Source: DASUXY01 sp036377675 (GTDB lineage: Bacteria; Bacillota; Bacilli; Bacillales; Amphibacillaceae). Taken from it: 64,000 nt of DNA. Numbering within the stretch: position 1 is the stretch's first letter; each line of letters starts with the position of its first letter. This document shows positions 8,459 to 17,031 of this stretch, piece by piece. Made by a program: the position numbers and the translations under genes. Location: the NCBI GenBank assembly GCA_036377675.1, contig DASUXY010000032.1, positions 39,839-103,838 on the forward strand, given 5' to 3'. The notes under the pieces are model-generated. The model was given only the letters and a program-made list of their open reading frames with translations. It was not told the DNA's origin and made no database searches.

Positions 8459-9730
8459 ATGGTAGACGTTATTTTTCATGATCTTGGAGAAGGAATTACA
8501 GAAGGTGAAGTCATTCATCTTTTCGTTCGTCTTGGTGAGCAGGTTAGCGAAGGGGAGGCTCTAGTAGAAGTGAAAACAGATAAAATGGTCGTTGAAATCT
8601 CTTCTCCAGCTACCGGGACGATCGATTCGATTCATGTGAAAGCGAAAGATATCATTCCGATTGGGACAGTTATGTTAAGTATTAATCGAAATTTCACACA
8701 ACAGACACGAGCAGAACATAATGGAGGAGAAGGTGCGAGTCGGGATGATCGATTTCACGATTCGTTTGTTTCCATGAATGGACGAGGTGTAAAAGGTCCT
8801 AAGCGCATCATTGCAACCCCTTCGATACGAAAAATGGCGCGAGAAAACGATGTAAATATTGAAAGAATCGAAGGAACTGGTCTGAGAGGAAGAATTACAG
8901 CTCGGGATATCATACATTTCCTAGAGCGTTCTAAACGGTTGGACGACGTGCCAAAAGACCTAGCTCACAACATACAACCTCATTTGAGTAAAGAAAAAAC
9001 AAATGTAAATGATGATGGCAAAACAGCTTCTCAATTTCAACAAAAAGTGGACGAAGCAATACCTCTTAAAAGGAGTCGCCAAAGAACGGAACAATTGATG
9101 AAAGCGTATCGCACCATTCCACAGGAAACTCTTTTTCATGAAATAGATGTAACGAATGTACTCGTTTACGAACAGCGACTAAAGCAAACAGGTGTGACTC
9201 TATCTCGTAATGCTATTTTCTTAAAAGCGGTTGTCAAAGCATTGCGACACTATCGAATGTTCAATGCTCGACGAAATGAAAACGATGGGTGTGTTGAACA
9301 ACAATCATCGTATCATATCGGTCTAGCGGTTGATTTTTTACACAGTACCTCTTTTGTCATTCAGCATGTGGATACAAAAACGATTCTCGAACTTGATCAA
9401 GAAGTGAAACAGCTGAAAAAAAAGGCGCAAGCGAACAAATTGAAAGCGCCTGAGCGCTCATTAGCTACGTTTACACTTATGAATCATGAGTCTTTCGGCG
9501 GGCGTGGAGTAACTCCACTAATCGCTAACTTTGGAACAGCTATTCTTACTTTACATCAAATGATAAAAACGCCGATCGTTTTAAACGATGAAGTCGTTTC
9601 ACGATCGATCATGACGATTTCATTCTCATTTGATCATCGTGTGGCCAATCGAATGGAAGCCGTTGCGTTTATAAACACTTTTAAGGAAATGATAGAAAAG
9701 GGTGATTTTTTACTTCTTCGAAACGTTTAA
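8459..9730 (+). CDS. Orphan dihydrolipoamide acyltransferase (E2)-like protein with altered active-site motif
   Basis: The 423-residue protein has E2 architecture: an N-terminal lipoyl domain with lipoyl-lysine candidate Lys42 in VEVKTDKMVVEI, a peripheral subunit-binding domain around ATPSIRKMARENDVNIERIEG, a charged linker, and an acyltransferase core from about residue 200. E2 cores carry catalytic HRxxDG; here the segment reads FDHRVANRMEA, with His393 kept but Asp replaced by Asn397 and Gly by Arg398. No E1 or E3 gene is adjacent. The ATG at 8459 follows GAGGTG. It may be an inactive or repurposed E2 (scaffold, lipoyl carrier) or an acyltransferase with altered chemistry. Confidence 0.8.
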   Translation: MVDVIFHDLGEGITEGEVIHLFVRLGEQVSEGEALVEVKTDKMVVEISSPATGTIDSIHVKAKDIIPIGTVMLSINRNFTQQTRAEHNGGEGASRDDRFHDSFVSMNGRGVKGPKRIIATPSIRKMARENDVNIERIEGTGLRGRITARDIIHFLERSKRLDDVPKDLAHNIQPHLSKEKTNVNDDGKTASQFQQKVDEAIPLKRSRQRTEQLMKAYRTIPQETLFHEIDVTNVLVYEQRLKQTGVTLSRNAIFLKAVVKALRHYRMFNARRNENDGCVEQQSSYHIGLAVDFLHSTSFVIQHVDTKTILELDQEVKQLKKKAQANKLKAPERSLATFTLMNHESFGGRGVTPLIANFGTAILTLHQMIKTPIVLNDEVVSRSIMTISFSFDHRVANRMEAVAFINTFKEMIEKGDFLLLRNV

Positions 9731-9874
9731 ATACGTCCCTCACTCGATTGTACGTCAAGATCATGATGAGTTTGTTCATTGTGGACTTACTTACGAAAAA
9801 CGAATTAAATATACGCATAGGATTTATGCCAACACGAATGTAAAACGTTTTAATAAAGAAAGGGAGTGGAAGAT

Positions 9875-10666
9875 ATGGATTTACAACTTCATGGAAAATC
9901 AGTTATTGTAACAGCAGCTAGTAAAGGCCTAGGAAAAGCAATCGCTAAAGAGTTTGCCAAAGAAGGTGCACACGTTCTTATGAGCAGCAGAAACGAAGCA
10001 GCTCTGCAAACGGCTGTTAGAGAAGTTAAAGATTCAACAGGTAATCAACAAGTGAAGGATACGTTGTGTGATATGACAAACGCTACTGACATTCATAGAA
10101 TGGTTCAAACAGCCGTCGAGTGGAAGGGAACAGTAGATGTCCTTATTAACAATGCTGGGGGACCACCTGCTGGTAATTTTGCCGACATGGATGATGACGA
10201 TTGGTATCATGCGTTTGAATTAAATTTGCTCAGTTTTATTCGCACAACGCGTGAAGTTCTTCCCTGTATGCAAAAGCAAAAAAGCGGTCGCATTGTGCAT
10301 TTGGCATCTTCATCGATTAAACGGACATTAAATAATTTAGTTTTATCAAATACGATGCGCCCAGGTGTGTTAGGGCTCGCGAAACATTTATCTCAAGAAT
10401 ATGGAAAGGACAACATTTTAATTAACACCGTCGGTCCAGGAACGATTGCAACGGATCGCATAACAGAGTTACATGCCATTCAGGCGAGGAAACAAGGTTT
10501 AACGAACGAGGCGTTTAAAAAGAATGCTGAAGAAAACATTCCGATGAAACGTTTCGGACGTCCTGAAGAGTTCGCAAAGGCAGTTGTCTTTTTAGGCAGT
10601 GGAGCGAATTCGTATATTACCGGACAATCATTGATCATTGATGGTGGTCTTGTTAAAGCTCTTTGA
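9875..10666 (+). CDS. Short-chain dehydrogenase/reductase of the FabG-like group without the YxxxK dyad
   Basis: A 263-residue Rossmann-fold SDR: VTAASKGLGKAIA at about 11-23 binds NAD(P), NNAGGPP is the NAG motif, and VHLASSSIKR holds the catalytic serine region. Where classical SDRs have YxxxK, the sequence reads VLSNTMRPGVLGLAKHL, so Tyr is Ser and Lys is Arg. I recall the same substitution from a FabG-like SDR subgroup (BKR-like), so it is probably a family trait rather than decay. C-terminal INTVGPGTIATDR and ITGQSLIIDGG are typical. The ATG at 9875 has GGGAG eight bases upstream. Substrate unknown. Confidence 0.85.
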   Translation: MDLQLHGKSVIVTAASKGLGKAIAKEFAKEGAHVLMSSRNEAALQTAVREVKDSTGNQQVKDTLCDMTNATDIHRMVQTAVEWKGTVDVLINNAGGPPAGNFADMDDDDWYHAFELNLLSFIRTTREVLPCMQKQKSGRIVHLASSSIKRTLNNLVLSNTMRPGVLGLAKHLSQEYGKDNILINTVGPGTIATDRITELHAIQARKQGLTNEAFKKNAEENIPMKRFGRPEEFAKAVVFLGSGANSYITGQSLIIDGGLVKAL

Positions 10667-10800
10667 TGAACAAAATGAGATCTTTTCATCGACATAGTAT
10701 TTCATTATAACTGACTGCATAAAGAGGGATTGCTACCGGCGAATGATTTTAGTGGAGGAAAGCAACCATTAAAATGACAACATAAACTTATCTTAAATAC

Positions 10801-10839
10801 AACAAAGCTTCCGATCGCATAGGTAGGAAGCTTTGTTTT
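10801..10839. terminator. Bidirectional terminator between the SDR and ytaF
   Basis: AACAAAGCTTCC and GGAAGCTTTGTT form a 12-bp stem with a 13-nt loop and a T run on the plus side; it lies between convergent genes. Confidence 0.85.
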
Positions 10840-10865
10840 TGTATATATGGACACATTTTAATCTG

Positions 10866-11501
10866 TTACAACATATTAAACATACCGAGGGCGATTAATA
10901 TAAACGGTGGTAACAATGTTAGGCGTTCTAACTTAGGTAAGTTAGATAACAATAAGCCGATTTTGATTCCCCATAAGACGAACATGCCACTCATAAACGC
11001 AATGAGAATCGCTGTAATGAAAGGAGAATAACCAACAATCGCTGCACCAATCCCCGCCCCAAAAGCGTCAAGTGCGAGTGCGGCACCGAGTAATAATGCT
11101 TCTCCGGCGGAAATCGTCCCTGACTGGTCCAAGTCGGCTTGGTTTGGGGTTGTTACAACCGTTTTAAAGTGTTCAAATCGATTATTTTTATCAATTGGCT
11201 GTGATGGTACATCCAGATTAGAATTCGCGCGATAAATGTTCAACAAAGAAAATAATCCTAAGAAAATTAAAATCGCCCCACCAAGCATTTGTGAGAAATA
11301 AGGCGAAATAAATGAGCTGATTATATTTCCAACCGTCATCGACAATAAAACGATGAACCCCGAACATGCCATAATGATGAGTAATGCCACAAATGGTACA
11401 TTGATTTTTCGAATCCCATACGTAATTCCAACTCCAAAACCATCCAAACTTACTGCAATAACTAAGAAGAACAACCCAGTATAAAAAAGCATAGTTACCA
11501 T
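10866..11501 (-). CDS. ytaF: Sporulation membrane protein YtaF (MntP-like fold)
   Basis: About 211 residues with six hydrophobic helices in two similar halves. Each half carries a conserved acidic helix: AVSLDGFGVGITYGIRK near the N-terminus and ALALDAFGAGIGAAIVGY in the second half, as in YtaF/MntP proteins. Between the halves, DLDQSGTISAGE is an EF-hand-like calcium loop. YtaF is linked to sporulation in B. subtilis; its transported ion is unproven. The start is uncertain: ATGs at 11540, 11501 and 11492 are in frame; 11501 is closest to the B. subtilis protein length. Confidence 0.85.
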   Translation of the reverse strand: MVTMLFYTGLFFLVIAVSLDGFGVGITYGIRKINVPFVALLIIMACSGFIVLLSMTVGNIISSFISPYFSQMLGGAILIFLGLFSLLNIYRANSNLDVPSQPIDKNNRFEHFKTVVTTPNQADLDQSGTISAGEALLLGAALALDAFGAGIGAAIVGYSPFITAILIAFMSGMFVLWGIKIGLLLSNLPKLERLTLLPPFILIALGMFNML

Positions 11502-11612
11502 ATCCTTTGATTGTAAATCTAGAATATTGTATGGGGGCATGGAGTGATGTGACTGGGCGGTTGTTAATTTTTAAAGAACCATTCCTTTTACAAAATCTTT
11601 TATATAAAGTTT

Positions 11613-11641
11613 CGAGTCCTTATAGTATATAGGAAGGCTCG
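11613..11641. repeat. Imperfect hairpin in the ytaF-ferredoxin intergenic region
   Basis: CGAGTCCTTATA and TATAGGAAGGCTCG pair around a 3-nt loop with small mismatches. There is no long T run and no riboswitch core is recognisable; function unknown. Confidence 0.35.
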
Positions 11642-11789
11642 TTTATTTCTATCGCGTGTGCTCATCTGCTCGCTACGTCATAGAAAACGTTATAGATTAC
11701 GATGAAGCTGTTTACTTGCAATAGGTATTTCATGTATCATTAAATATATATAGATGATTTGTTTTTATCATAGAGGGAGGTTAGTAGAT

Positions 11790-12029
11790 ATGGCTTTTGT
11801 TATATTGGACCCGTGCAGAAATGAAAAGTCCGGCGAATGCGTTAGTGTTTGTCCAGTTGACTGTATTGAAGAAGGTCCTGACCAATTTTATATAGATCCA
11901 GATGTTTGTATTGATTGTGGTGCATGTAAAGCTGTGTGCCCTGTTGATGCAATCGAGGAAGAGTATGATTTGTCACCCGATGAAGAGGTGTTTCTCGATA
12001 AAGCAGAAGAGTTTTTTGCTAATAAATAA
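11790..12029 (+). CDS. 7Fe-type ferredoxin ([3Fe-4S][4Fe-4S])
   Basis: A 79-residue acidic electron carrier. Cysteines 9, 17, 21 and 25 (C-x7-C-x3-CPVDC) and 40, 43, 46 and 50 (CIDCGACKAVCP) follow the seven-iron ferredoxin spacing seen in Bacillus, Alicyclobacillus and Thermus proteins, so one cluster is probably 3Fe-4S. The C-terminal part is a short acidic helix. The start has GGGAGG at good spacing. The gene is isolated with its own hairpin downstream. Confidence 0.93.
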   Translation: MAFVILDPCRNEKSGECVSVCPVDCIEEGPDQFYIDPDVCIDCGACKAVCPVDAIEEEYDLSPDEEVFLDKAEEFFANK

Positions 12030-12031
12030 AC

Positions 12032-12062
12032 GTAAAGCTATCCTACTGAAGGATAGCTTTAC
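12032..12062 (+). terminator. Hairpin after the ferredoxin gene
   Basis: GTAAAGCTATCCT and AGGATAGCTTTAC form a perfect 13-bp stem with a 5-nt loop; the following T content is low. Confidence 0.65.
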
Positions 12063-12164
12063 TTCACTTAGTAGTTAAAAAAGGTGGAAAATATTGTGAA
12101 ACGGATTAAAAACATCTAATTTTTTGATCAGTGTACACGATTTAGATTATTTTTCCACAAAACA

Positions 12165-12593
12165 TCAACTTTTAGATGGAGCAGTAAACCCTTTTATAAC
12201 ATGGACATGACCATCCTTTTCAGTCGTTCGTATGTTTACATAGTGCGTATGAAATCCTCCAGGAAGCTGAATGGCTGGACTTGTATAGGATTCATAATAA
12301 TGGATATGCTCATCATCAAAGGTTGTATGTCCATAAATTTTATGAATATGCCCATTTTCTGTTTCGATAGGAGTACCCGTAACCCCTGGATGTAAATGTG
12401 TATGATCGTCTTCACAAGTCGTTGCTCCGTAATGTGCGTGTGTATGCCCATCTTGTCGGGATGGTTGATGTAAATATGGATCGTCATGTTGCAGTCGTTC
12501 AGCCGAGTGATTTGGAAGGAATGATTGTTGCCATTCGGTAGTTGGTGGATAAGGATACGAAGTCAAGTAATAGGGGACCGAATCGTAATTCAT
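12165..12593 (-). CDS. ymaF: YmaF-family histidine-rich repeat protein
   Basis: A 142-residue soluble protein. The last 90 residues are four imperfect units of the form GHxHxxxGxTxxxxxHxHxY, giving regularly spaced His pairs (DGHTHAHYG, DDHTHLHPG, NGHIHKIYG, DEHIHYYE, GGFHTHYV, DGHVHVIKG). This matches B. subtilis YmaF in pattern and size. Metal binding is a reasonable inference from the His spacing; the biological role is unknown. The ATG at 12593 has GAGGAGG with a 9-base spacer; the upstream in-frame ATG at 12611 overlaps that site. Confidence 0.85.
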   Translation of the reverse strand: MNYDSVPYYLTSYPYPPTTEWQQSFLPNHSAERLQHDDPYLHQPSRQDGHTHAHYGATTCEDDHTHLHPGVTGTPIETENGHIHKIYGHTTFDDEHIHYYESYTSPAIQLPGGFHTHYVNIRTTEKDGHVHVIKGFTAPSKS

Positions 12594-12638
12594 AGGATAA
12601 TACCTCCTCAATTTTATATATTATACAGTATGTGAACT

Positions 12639-12660
12639 GGGCTTGGGTGGTACCCAGCCC
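12639..12660. repeat. GC-rich hairpin between ymaF and rodA
   Basis: GGGC-TGGGT-GGT-ACCCA-GCCC folds with one bulged T. It lies between divergent genes, without a T run, so a terminator role is unlikely; it may be an operator or RNA element. Confidence 0.35.
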
Positions 12661-12810
12661 CTTCGTGGAAATGATACGAGCGAAGGAGGTTCATGTCTCG
12701 GAAAAAATAGAAAAACGTTAAACTTAACGCGGTAATATGGTATAATTATTAGTTGATGTGGTTGAATTATACTATTATAAGCGATGTGCTTAGAAATTCG
12801 AGGTATGTAT

Positions 12811-13992
12811 ATGGACCTAATTAAAAATGGTTTGCGAAATGTTTTAGAAAAACTAGATTACATTTTAATGTCATGTTTAATCTTACTCGTCATCATTAGC
12901 CTTCTAGCCATCTATAGTGCATCTGGACAATATCATCATGACCCATCATTTTTCATGTATCGGCAATTATTTTGGTTTGGTCTAGGATTTATCATTATGA
13001 TTGCTATGTTATTTTTGGATTATGAGCATTATCGTAATTTAGCCATTCCACTTTATGTGTTTGGATTGTTCTTATTAATATTTGTGCATTTTTTCGGCGA
13101 AACATCCAAAGGTGCACAGCGGTGGATTTCGATTGGTAGCTTCGAAATTCAGCCATCTGAGTTTATGAAGTTATTTCTTATTATTATGTTGGCAACAGCG
13201 ATTTATAAAATAAACGAGAAGTCAGAAAAGGTAAGTCGTAATGTATATCGTAAAGATTTTAAAATATTAATGGCCGTTATTTTATTCGGTATCGTACCAT
13301 TTTACTTCATATTTAAACAACCAGACCTCGGAACGGCTCTCATTACTGCTGCTATTATGGGAACGATTTTGTTTGTATCCGGGATATCTATTAAATATAT
13401 CATCGTTATTGTAACTCTTATTGTCTCGTTTATGGCAACATTAGGGTGGCTCTTCGTGAAACGACCAGATATTTTCAGTAAGTTTTTTGAAGCGCATCAG
13501 CTCGACCGCATTTACGGTTGGCTTCAACCTGAGCAATATTCGGATTCATTTGGATATCAATTAAGTGGTGCGAAAATTGGAATCGGATCAGGTAGGCTTT
13601 TTGGAAGTGGCTTTCAAAACGGAGAAATGTCACAGAGTGGACGTGTACCTGAGGTGCATACAGACTTTATTTTTACAGTCATCGGCGAAGAGTTTGGATT
13701 TTTAGGCACGGCGCTTTTAATTATCATCTATTTTGTAATGATTTACCGGATGATTATCATTGCCATCAACAGTAAGGATTCGTTTGGAATGATGCTCGTT
13801 GCTGGTGTCGTCGGATTATTAAGCTTTCAAATTTTTCAAAACATCGGGATGACGATTGGGATTGTTCCGATCACAGGGGTAACACTACCTTTTATTAGTT
13901 ACGGAGGAAGCTCAATTCTGACGAATATGCTCGCCGTCGGCATCGTATTAAATGTACACGTGCATACGCGAGAGTATATGTTCGGTGATTAG
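12811..13992 (+). CDS. rodA: RodA-type SEDS peptidoglycan glycosyltransferase
   Basis: A 393-residue polytopic protein of the SEDS family (RodA/FtsW/SpoVE), with about ten hydrophobic helices. RodA polymerises lipid II glycan chains during cell elongation with a class B PBP. Seen: GAQRWISIGSFEIQPSEFMK in the first third, EVHTDFIFTVIGEEFG in the large loop (family catalytic Asp region) and the C-terminal PFISYGGSSILTNMLAVGIV. Length and lack of extensions fit RodA better than FtsW or SpoVE. The ATG at 12811 follows GAGG. A TATAAT at 12741-12746 may be its promoter, with a 14-bp palindrome at 12716-12729 just upstream. Confidence 0.88.
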   Translation: MDLIKNGLRNVLEKLDYILMSCLILLVIISLLAIYSASGQYHHDPSFFMYRQLFWFGLGFIIMIAMLFLDYEHYRNLAIPLYVFGLFLLIFVHFFGETSKGAQRWISIGSFEIQPSEFMKLFLIIMLATAIYKINEKSEKVSRNVYRKDFKILMAVILFGIVPFYFIFKQPDLGTALITAAIMGTILFVSGISIKYIIVIVTLIVSFMATLGWLFVKRPDIFSKFFEAHQLDRIYGWLQPEQYSDSFGYQLSGAKIGIGSGRLFGSGFQNGEMSQSGRVPEVHTDFIFTVIGEEFGFLGTALLIIIYFVMIYRMIIIAINSKDSFGMMLVAGVVGLLSFQIFQNIGMTIGIVPITGVTLPFISYGGSSILTNMLAVGIVLNVHVHTREYMFGD

Positions 13993-14042
13993 CTGAATAA
14001 AATGTAAACGTGAAAAGCGCCTTGGTTATTGAAATATATGTT

Positions 14043-14089
14043 AAACGCTTGAGTTCTCCTTAGTAAAGAACTCAGGCGTTTTTTCTTTT
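14043..14089 (+). terminator. Intrinsic terminator after rodA
   Basis: AAACGCTTGAGTTCT and AGAACTCAGGCGTTT form a long stem followed by a T-rich tract. Confidence 0.85.
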
Positions 14090-14230
14090 CTATCATATTA
14101 CATATTTATAGCGTTCTACGGAAATTTTTAATGACTCATCTCATGAATCTTCATGTTAGACATATAATTTGAATGAGAACTTTTATCAGTTTTTCATCGG
14201 AAATCACCCATACATAAAGGAGGATGTTCA

Positions 14231-15823
14231 TTGGGTACTTCTCTACTAAAAAAAATTGGCCAATTGTTTATCATCGGCTTCGCTGGTAAAACGGTTCCTT
14301 ACGAAGTGAAACAATGTATTCATACGTATCACGTTGGTGGAATTATTTTATTTAGTCGCAATATCGGAACTCCAGAAGAAACACTCGCTTTAACAACCGA
14401 ATTGCAACGGGAGGCAAAGCGTGCGAACTATGAATACCCTCTTTTCATCTGTGTTGACCAAGAAAATGGTGTTGTACGTCGATTAGGTAAAGGGACTACG
14501 ATTTTACCGGGGGCGATGATGTTAGGAGCAACGAATGATGTTAAGGCTGCTTATGAAATCGGTCAAATTACCGGAAAAGAATTAAAGTCTTTAGGAATCA
14601 ATTGGAATTTAGCTCCGGTGTTAGATGTTAACAACAATCCAAATAATCGAGTAATTGGCGTTCGTTCATTTGGAGAATGCCCTGAAAAAGTTTCTCAATT
14701 CGGAAAAGCGATGATGGCTGGAATGCAAAGCGAAAGGCTGATGACGACGTTAAAGCACTTTCCTGGCCATGGTGATACACATGTCGATTCACATGTGAAT
14801 CTTCCCGTCATTCCACATGATATTGAAAGGTTGAAGGAAGTCGAATTAAAGCCTTTTCAAACGTGCATGAAAGCAGGTGCAGATGTCATTATGACAGCAC
14901 ACATCTCTTTTCCCGCACTTGAGAAAAAACGAGACGTACCAGCAACCGTTTCGAAAGCAGTGATTACGGGTCTTCTAAGAGAAGAGCTTCGCTACAAAGG
15001 AGTCGTTATGACGGATTGCTTGGAAATGGAAGCGATCGCTAGTGAAATTGGTACAGAACAAGGGGCGATGCAAGCGATTCAAGCAGGTGTTGATCTCGTC
15101 ACCATCTCTCATTCATTTGATAAACAAGTCCGCTCGATTCAAAACGTGTATGAAGCTGTTAAAAATGGTGATTTGACCGAAGAGGTCATCGAGCGATCTA
15201 CAAACCGAATCCGAATGCTAAAAGAAACGTACTTACAATGGGAGGATTTACATAGAGAAAGGGACGATCCATTGACAATTGTCGGTTGCAAAGAACATCG
15301 GGAAATTGCTCGAAAAGTGTACAAAAAAGGAGTGACCATTGTTGATGAAAAGAAGATGCTGCCAATCTATCAAAACAGTAGTGGGGGAATTGCCATCTTA
15401 GAACTAGAAAATGACATCTTTACACAAGTCGAAGATCAACGCCCATCTGACGTTTCCTTAGGAAAAGTTATTTCTACATATGTTCGATCAGCAGAAACAT
15501 ATCGATCTTCAAACATGTTAACCCGATGTGAAGTGAGTGAACTTGTAAATAAGCTGAAGACATTTGATATTGTTATGATTGGCGTACTTACAGGGTCCTC
15601 TGCGCGTATGTTGCGTCAATTAATTGAGCAATTAGAAAACGAACGTGTTTCCGTAATCATTATCGCTCTAAAAAGTCCATACGTAGTCGTCGATTTACCT
15701 CGTGCATCAGCATATATTTATACGTATGAGTACACATATCCTGCATTAACAGTAGCTATTGCGGCTGTTTTTGGGAAGGAGCAAGTTTACGGACAGCTTC
15801 CAATTAAAATAAGTATTCAATAA
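14231..15823 (+). CDS. nagZ: NagZ-type beta-N-acetylglucosaminidase (GH3), no signal peptide
   Basis: The 530-residue GH3 enzyme removes non-reducing GlcNAc from GlcNAc-MurNAc fragments of peptidoglycan. Seen: (beta/alpha)8 domain with KHFPGHGDTHVDSH, whose Asp186/His188 correspond to the unusual NagZ acid/base dyad, and Asp262 in VMTDCLEMEA as nucleophile. The last 190 residues form a second alpha/beta domain, as in Bacillus NagZ. The N-terminus starts directly with the enzyme (LLKKIGQLFIIGF), so it should be cytoplasmic, whereas B. subtilis NagZ is exported. TTG start with AAGGAGG seven bases upstream. First gene of the amino-sugar salvage cluster. Confidence 0.92.
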   Translation: MGTSLLKKIGQLFIIGFAGKTVPYEVKQCIHTYHVGGIILFSRNIGTPEETLALTTELQREAKRANYEYPLFICVDQENGVVRRLGKGTTILPGAMMLGATNDVKAAYEIGQITGKELKSLGINWNLAPVLDVNNNPNNRVIGVRSFGECPEKVSQFGKAMMAGMQSERLMTTLKHFPGHGDTHVDSHVNLPVIPHDIERLKEVELKPFQTCMKAGADVIMTAHISFPALEKKRDVPATVSKAVITGLLREELRYKGVVMTDCLEMEAIASEIGTEQGAMQAIQAGVDLVTISHSFDKQVRSIQNVYEAVKNGDLTEEVIERSTNRIRMLKETYLQWEDLHRERDDPLTIVGCKEHREIARKVYKKGVTIVDEKKMLPIYQNSSGGIAILELENDIFTQVEDQRPSDVSLGKVISTYVRSAETYRSSNMLTRCEVSELVNKLKTFDIVMIGVLTGSSARMLRQLIEQLENERVSVIIIALKSPYVVVDLPRASAYIYTYEYTYPALTVAIAAVFGKEQVYGQLPIKISIQ

Positions 15824-15883
15824 AATAGTCGTCGTATATGACGGTGAATGAAGAAGTTGTCATCTAGCGAAAGGAGAGATTAT

Positions 15884-16852
15884 ATGTATGTTTTAGGAAT
15901 TGACGGCGGTGGAACGAAAACGACTGGAGTCATTGCTAATGGTCGGGGTGAAGTTCAAGCAATGTATACCGTACGCTCAACAAATCCAAATGTAGTTAAA
16001 AAGTCTATTTTACAAAAGGAATTATCGACACTTTTTACAGCTTTACAAAAGCAGAATCGTTATGCATTTTCTCATTTGCAGCGAGTGTTTGCTGCCATGT
16101 CAGGTGTGGATCATTCAGATCATAAGAAGGAAATGAAACAAATCATACACGATTTACTTCCGAACTCTATTCCAGTTGATGTCGATAATGATGCAGTAGC
16201 AGCTTTATATTCGGGTACATATGGCGCTTTCGGTGTCGTACAAATTGCAGGCACCGGATCAATTACATATGGAATAAATGATGAAGAAAAGAGAGGACGG
16301 GTCGGTGGGTGGGGGCATTTAATCGATGAACGTGGAAGTGGCTTTTCCATCGGCAGCTTAGGCTTAAGAGAGGCTTTTTCAGCATATGATCGGGGAATCA
16401 AAACGTTATTAGAAGAAAAATTACTAAATTATTTCTCTATTTCCTCACTCCCAGAGCTTGTCCAGCATATTTATCGTGGACCGAATCCGAAAGAAACAGT
16501 TGCGTCCTTAAGTCGACTCATCATTCAAGCAGCGGATGAAAAAGATAGAGTAGCTCAACGAATCATTCGCGAAAATGGTCAATATATGGGGGAATCAATC
16601 GTCCGTTTAATCCAGAAACTTTTTAAACAAATCGATGAAGATAGAGAGATTCCTATCGTGTTCGCTGGTGGTCTTTTTCATCGGTTTGATTTGTTTCGTC
16701 ATTCAGTAGAGGAGGTCATGCAAAAGTATCCTTTCAAAACACGTTTCATTATTCCGGTGATCGAGCCTGTTGGTGGATCTGTCATCGCCGCTTTACGAAG
16801 AGAGAACATTTCAATTCATGACGATTTTCCGGACGTATTTCACCTAAGTTGA
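15884..16852 (+). CDS. BadF/BadG-type amino-sugar kinase (GlcNAc/MurNAc kinase candidate)
   Basis: A 322-residue ASKHA-fold ATPase. The N-terminal phosphate-1 motif is GIDGGGTKTTGVI (5-17); DVDNDAVAAL, GTGSITYGINDE and GWGHLIDERGSGF are typical of N-acetylglucosamine kinases of the BadF/BadG/BcrA/BcrD family, as is VFAGGLFHR near the C-terminus. By context it should phosphorylate free GlcNAc and/or MurNAc released by NagZ or MupG, like clostridial MurK. The ATG has AAAGGAG upstream; the gene follows nagZ by 60 bases, consistent with one transcript. Exact sugar specificity is inferred from neighbours. Confidence 0.85.
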   Translation: MYVLGIDGGGTKTTGVIANGRGEVQAMYTVRSTNPNVVKKSILQKELSTLFTALQKQNRYAFSHLQRVFAAMSGVDHSDHKKEMKQIIHDLLPNSIPVDVDNDAVAALYSGTYGAFGVVQIAGTGSITYGINDEEKRGRVGGWGHLIDERGSGFSIGSLGLREAFSAYDRGIKTLLEEKLLNYFSISSLPELVQHIYRGPNPKETVASLSRLIIQAADEKDRVAQRIIRENGQYMGESIVRLIQKLFKQIDEDREIPIVFAGGLFHRFDLFRHSVEEVMQKYPFKTRFIIPVIEPVGGSVIAALRRENISIHDDFPDVFHLS

Positions 16853-16990
16853 GTAAATAAACCTCTTTTTTAATAAAATTAGAAGATGCATAAATACGTA
16901 TTTGTATCATATGCATTAGAAAGACAAACGTTTCTGAACGTTGGAAGTGTTCATGAAATGATGATTTACGCCCAATGTATTGACGGTAAA

Positions 16991-17004
16991 TGTAAGGGCT
17001 TTCA
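16991..17004 (+). promoter_or_regulatory. cre-like CcpA site before the sugar ABC transporter
   Basis: TGTAAGGGCTTTCA matches TGWAANCGNTNWCA at 13 of 14 positions (central C is G). It lies 28 bases before the binding-protein start, in a 179-bp gap, suggesting separate carbon-catabolite control of the importer. Confidence 0.6.
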
Positions 17005-17031
17005 CACAGTGTTATAAAGGAGGAGTATGTG

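Noticed and set aside
11613..11641. Hairpin before the ferredoxin gene as a T-box or other riboswitch
   Set aside because: No T-box sequence, specifier stem or known aptamer core; the gene downstream is not an amino-acid gene.
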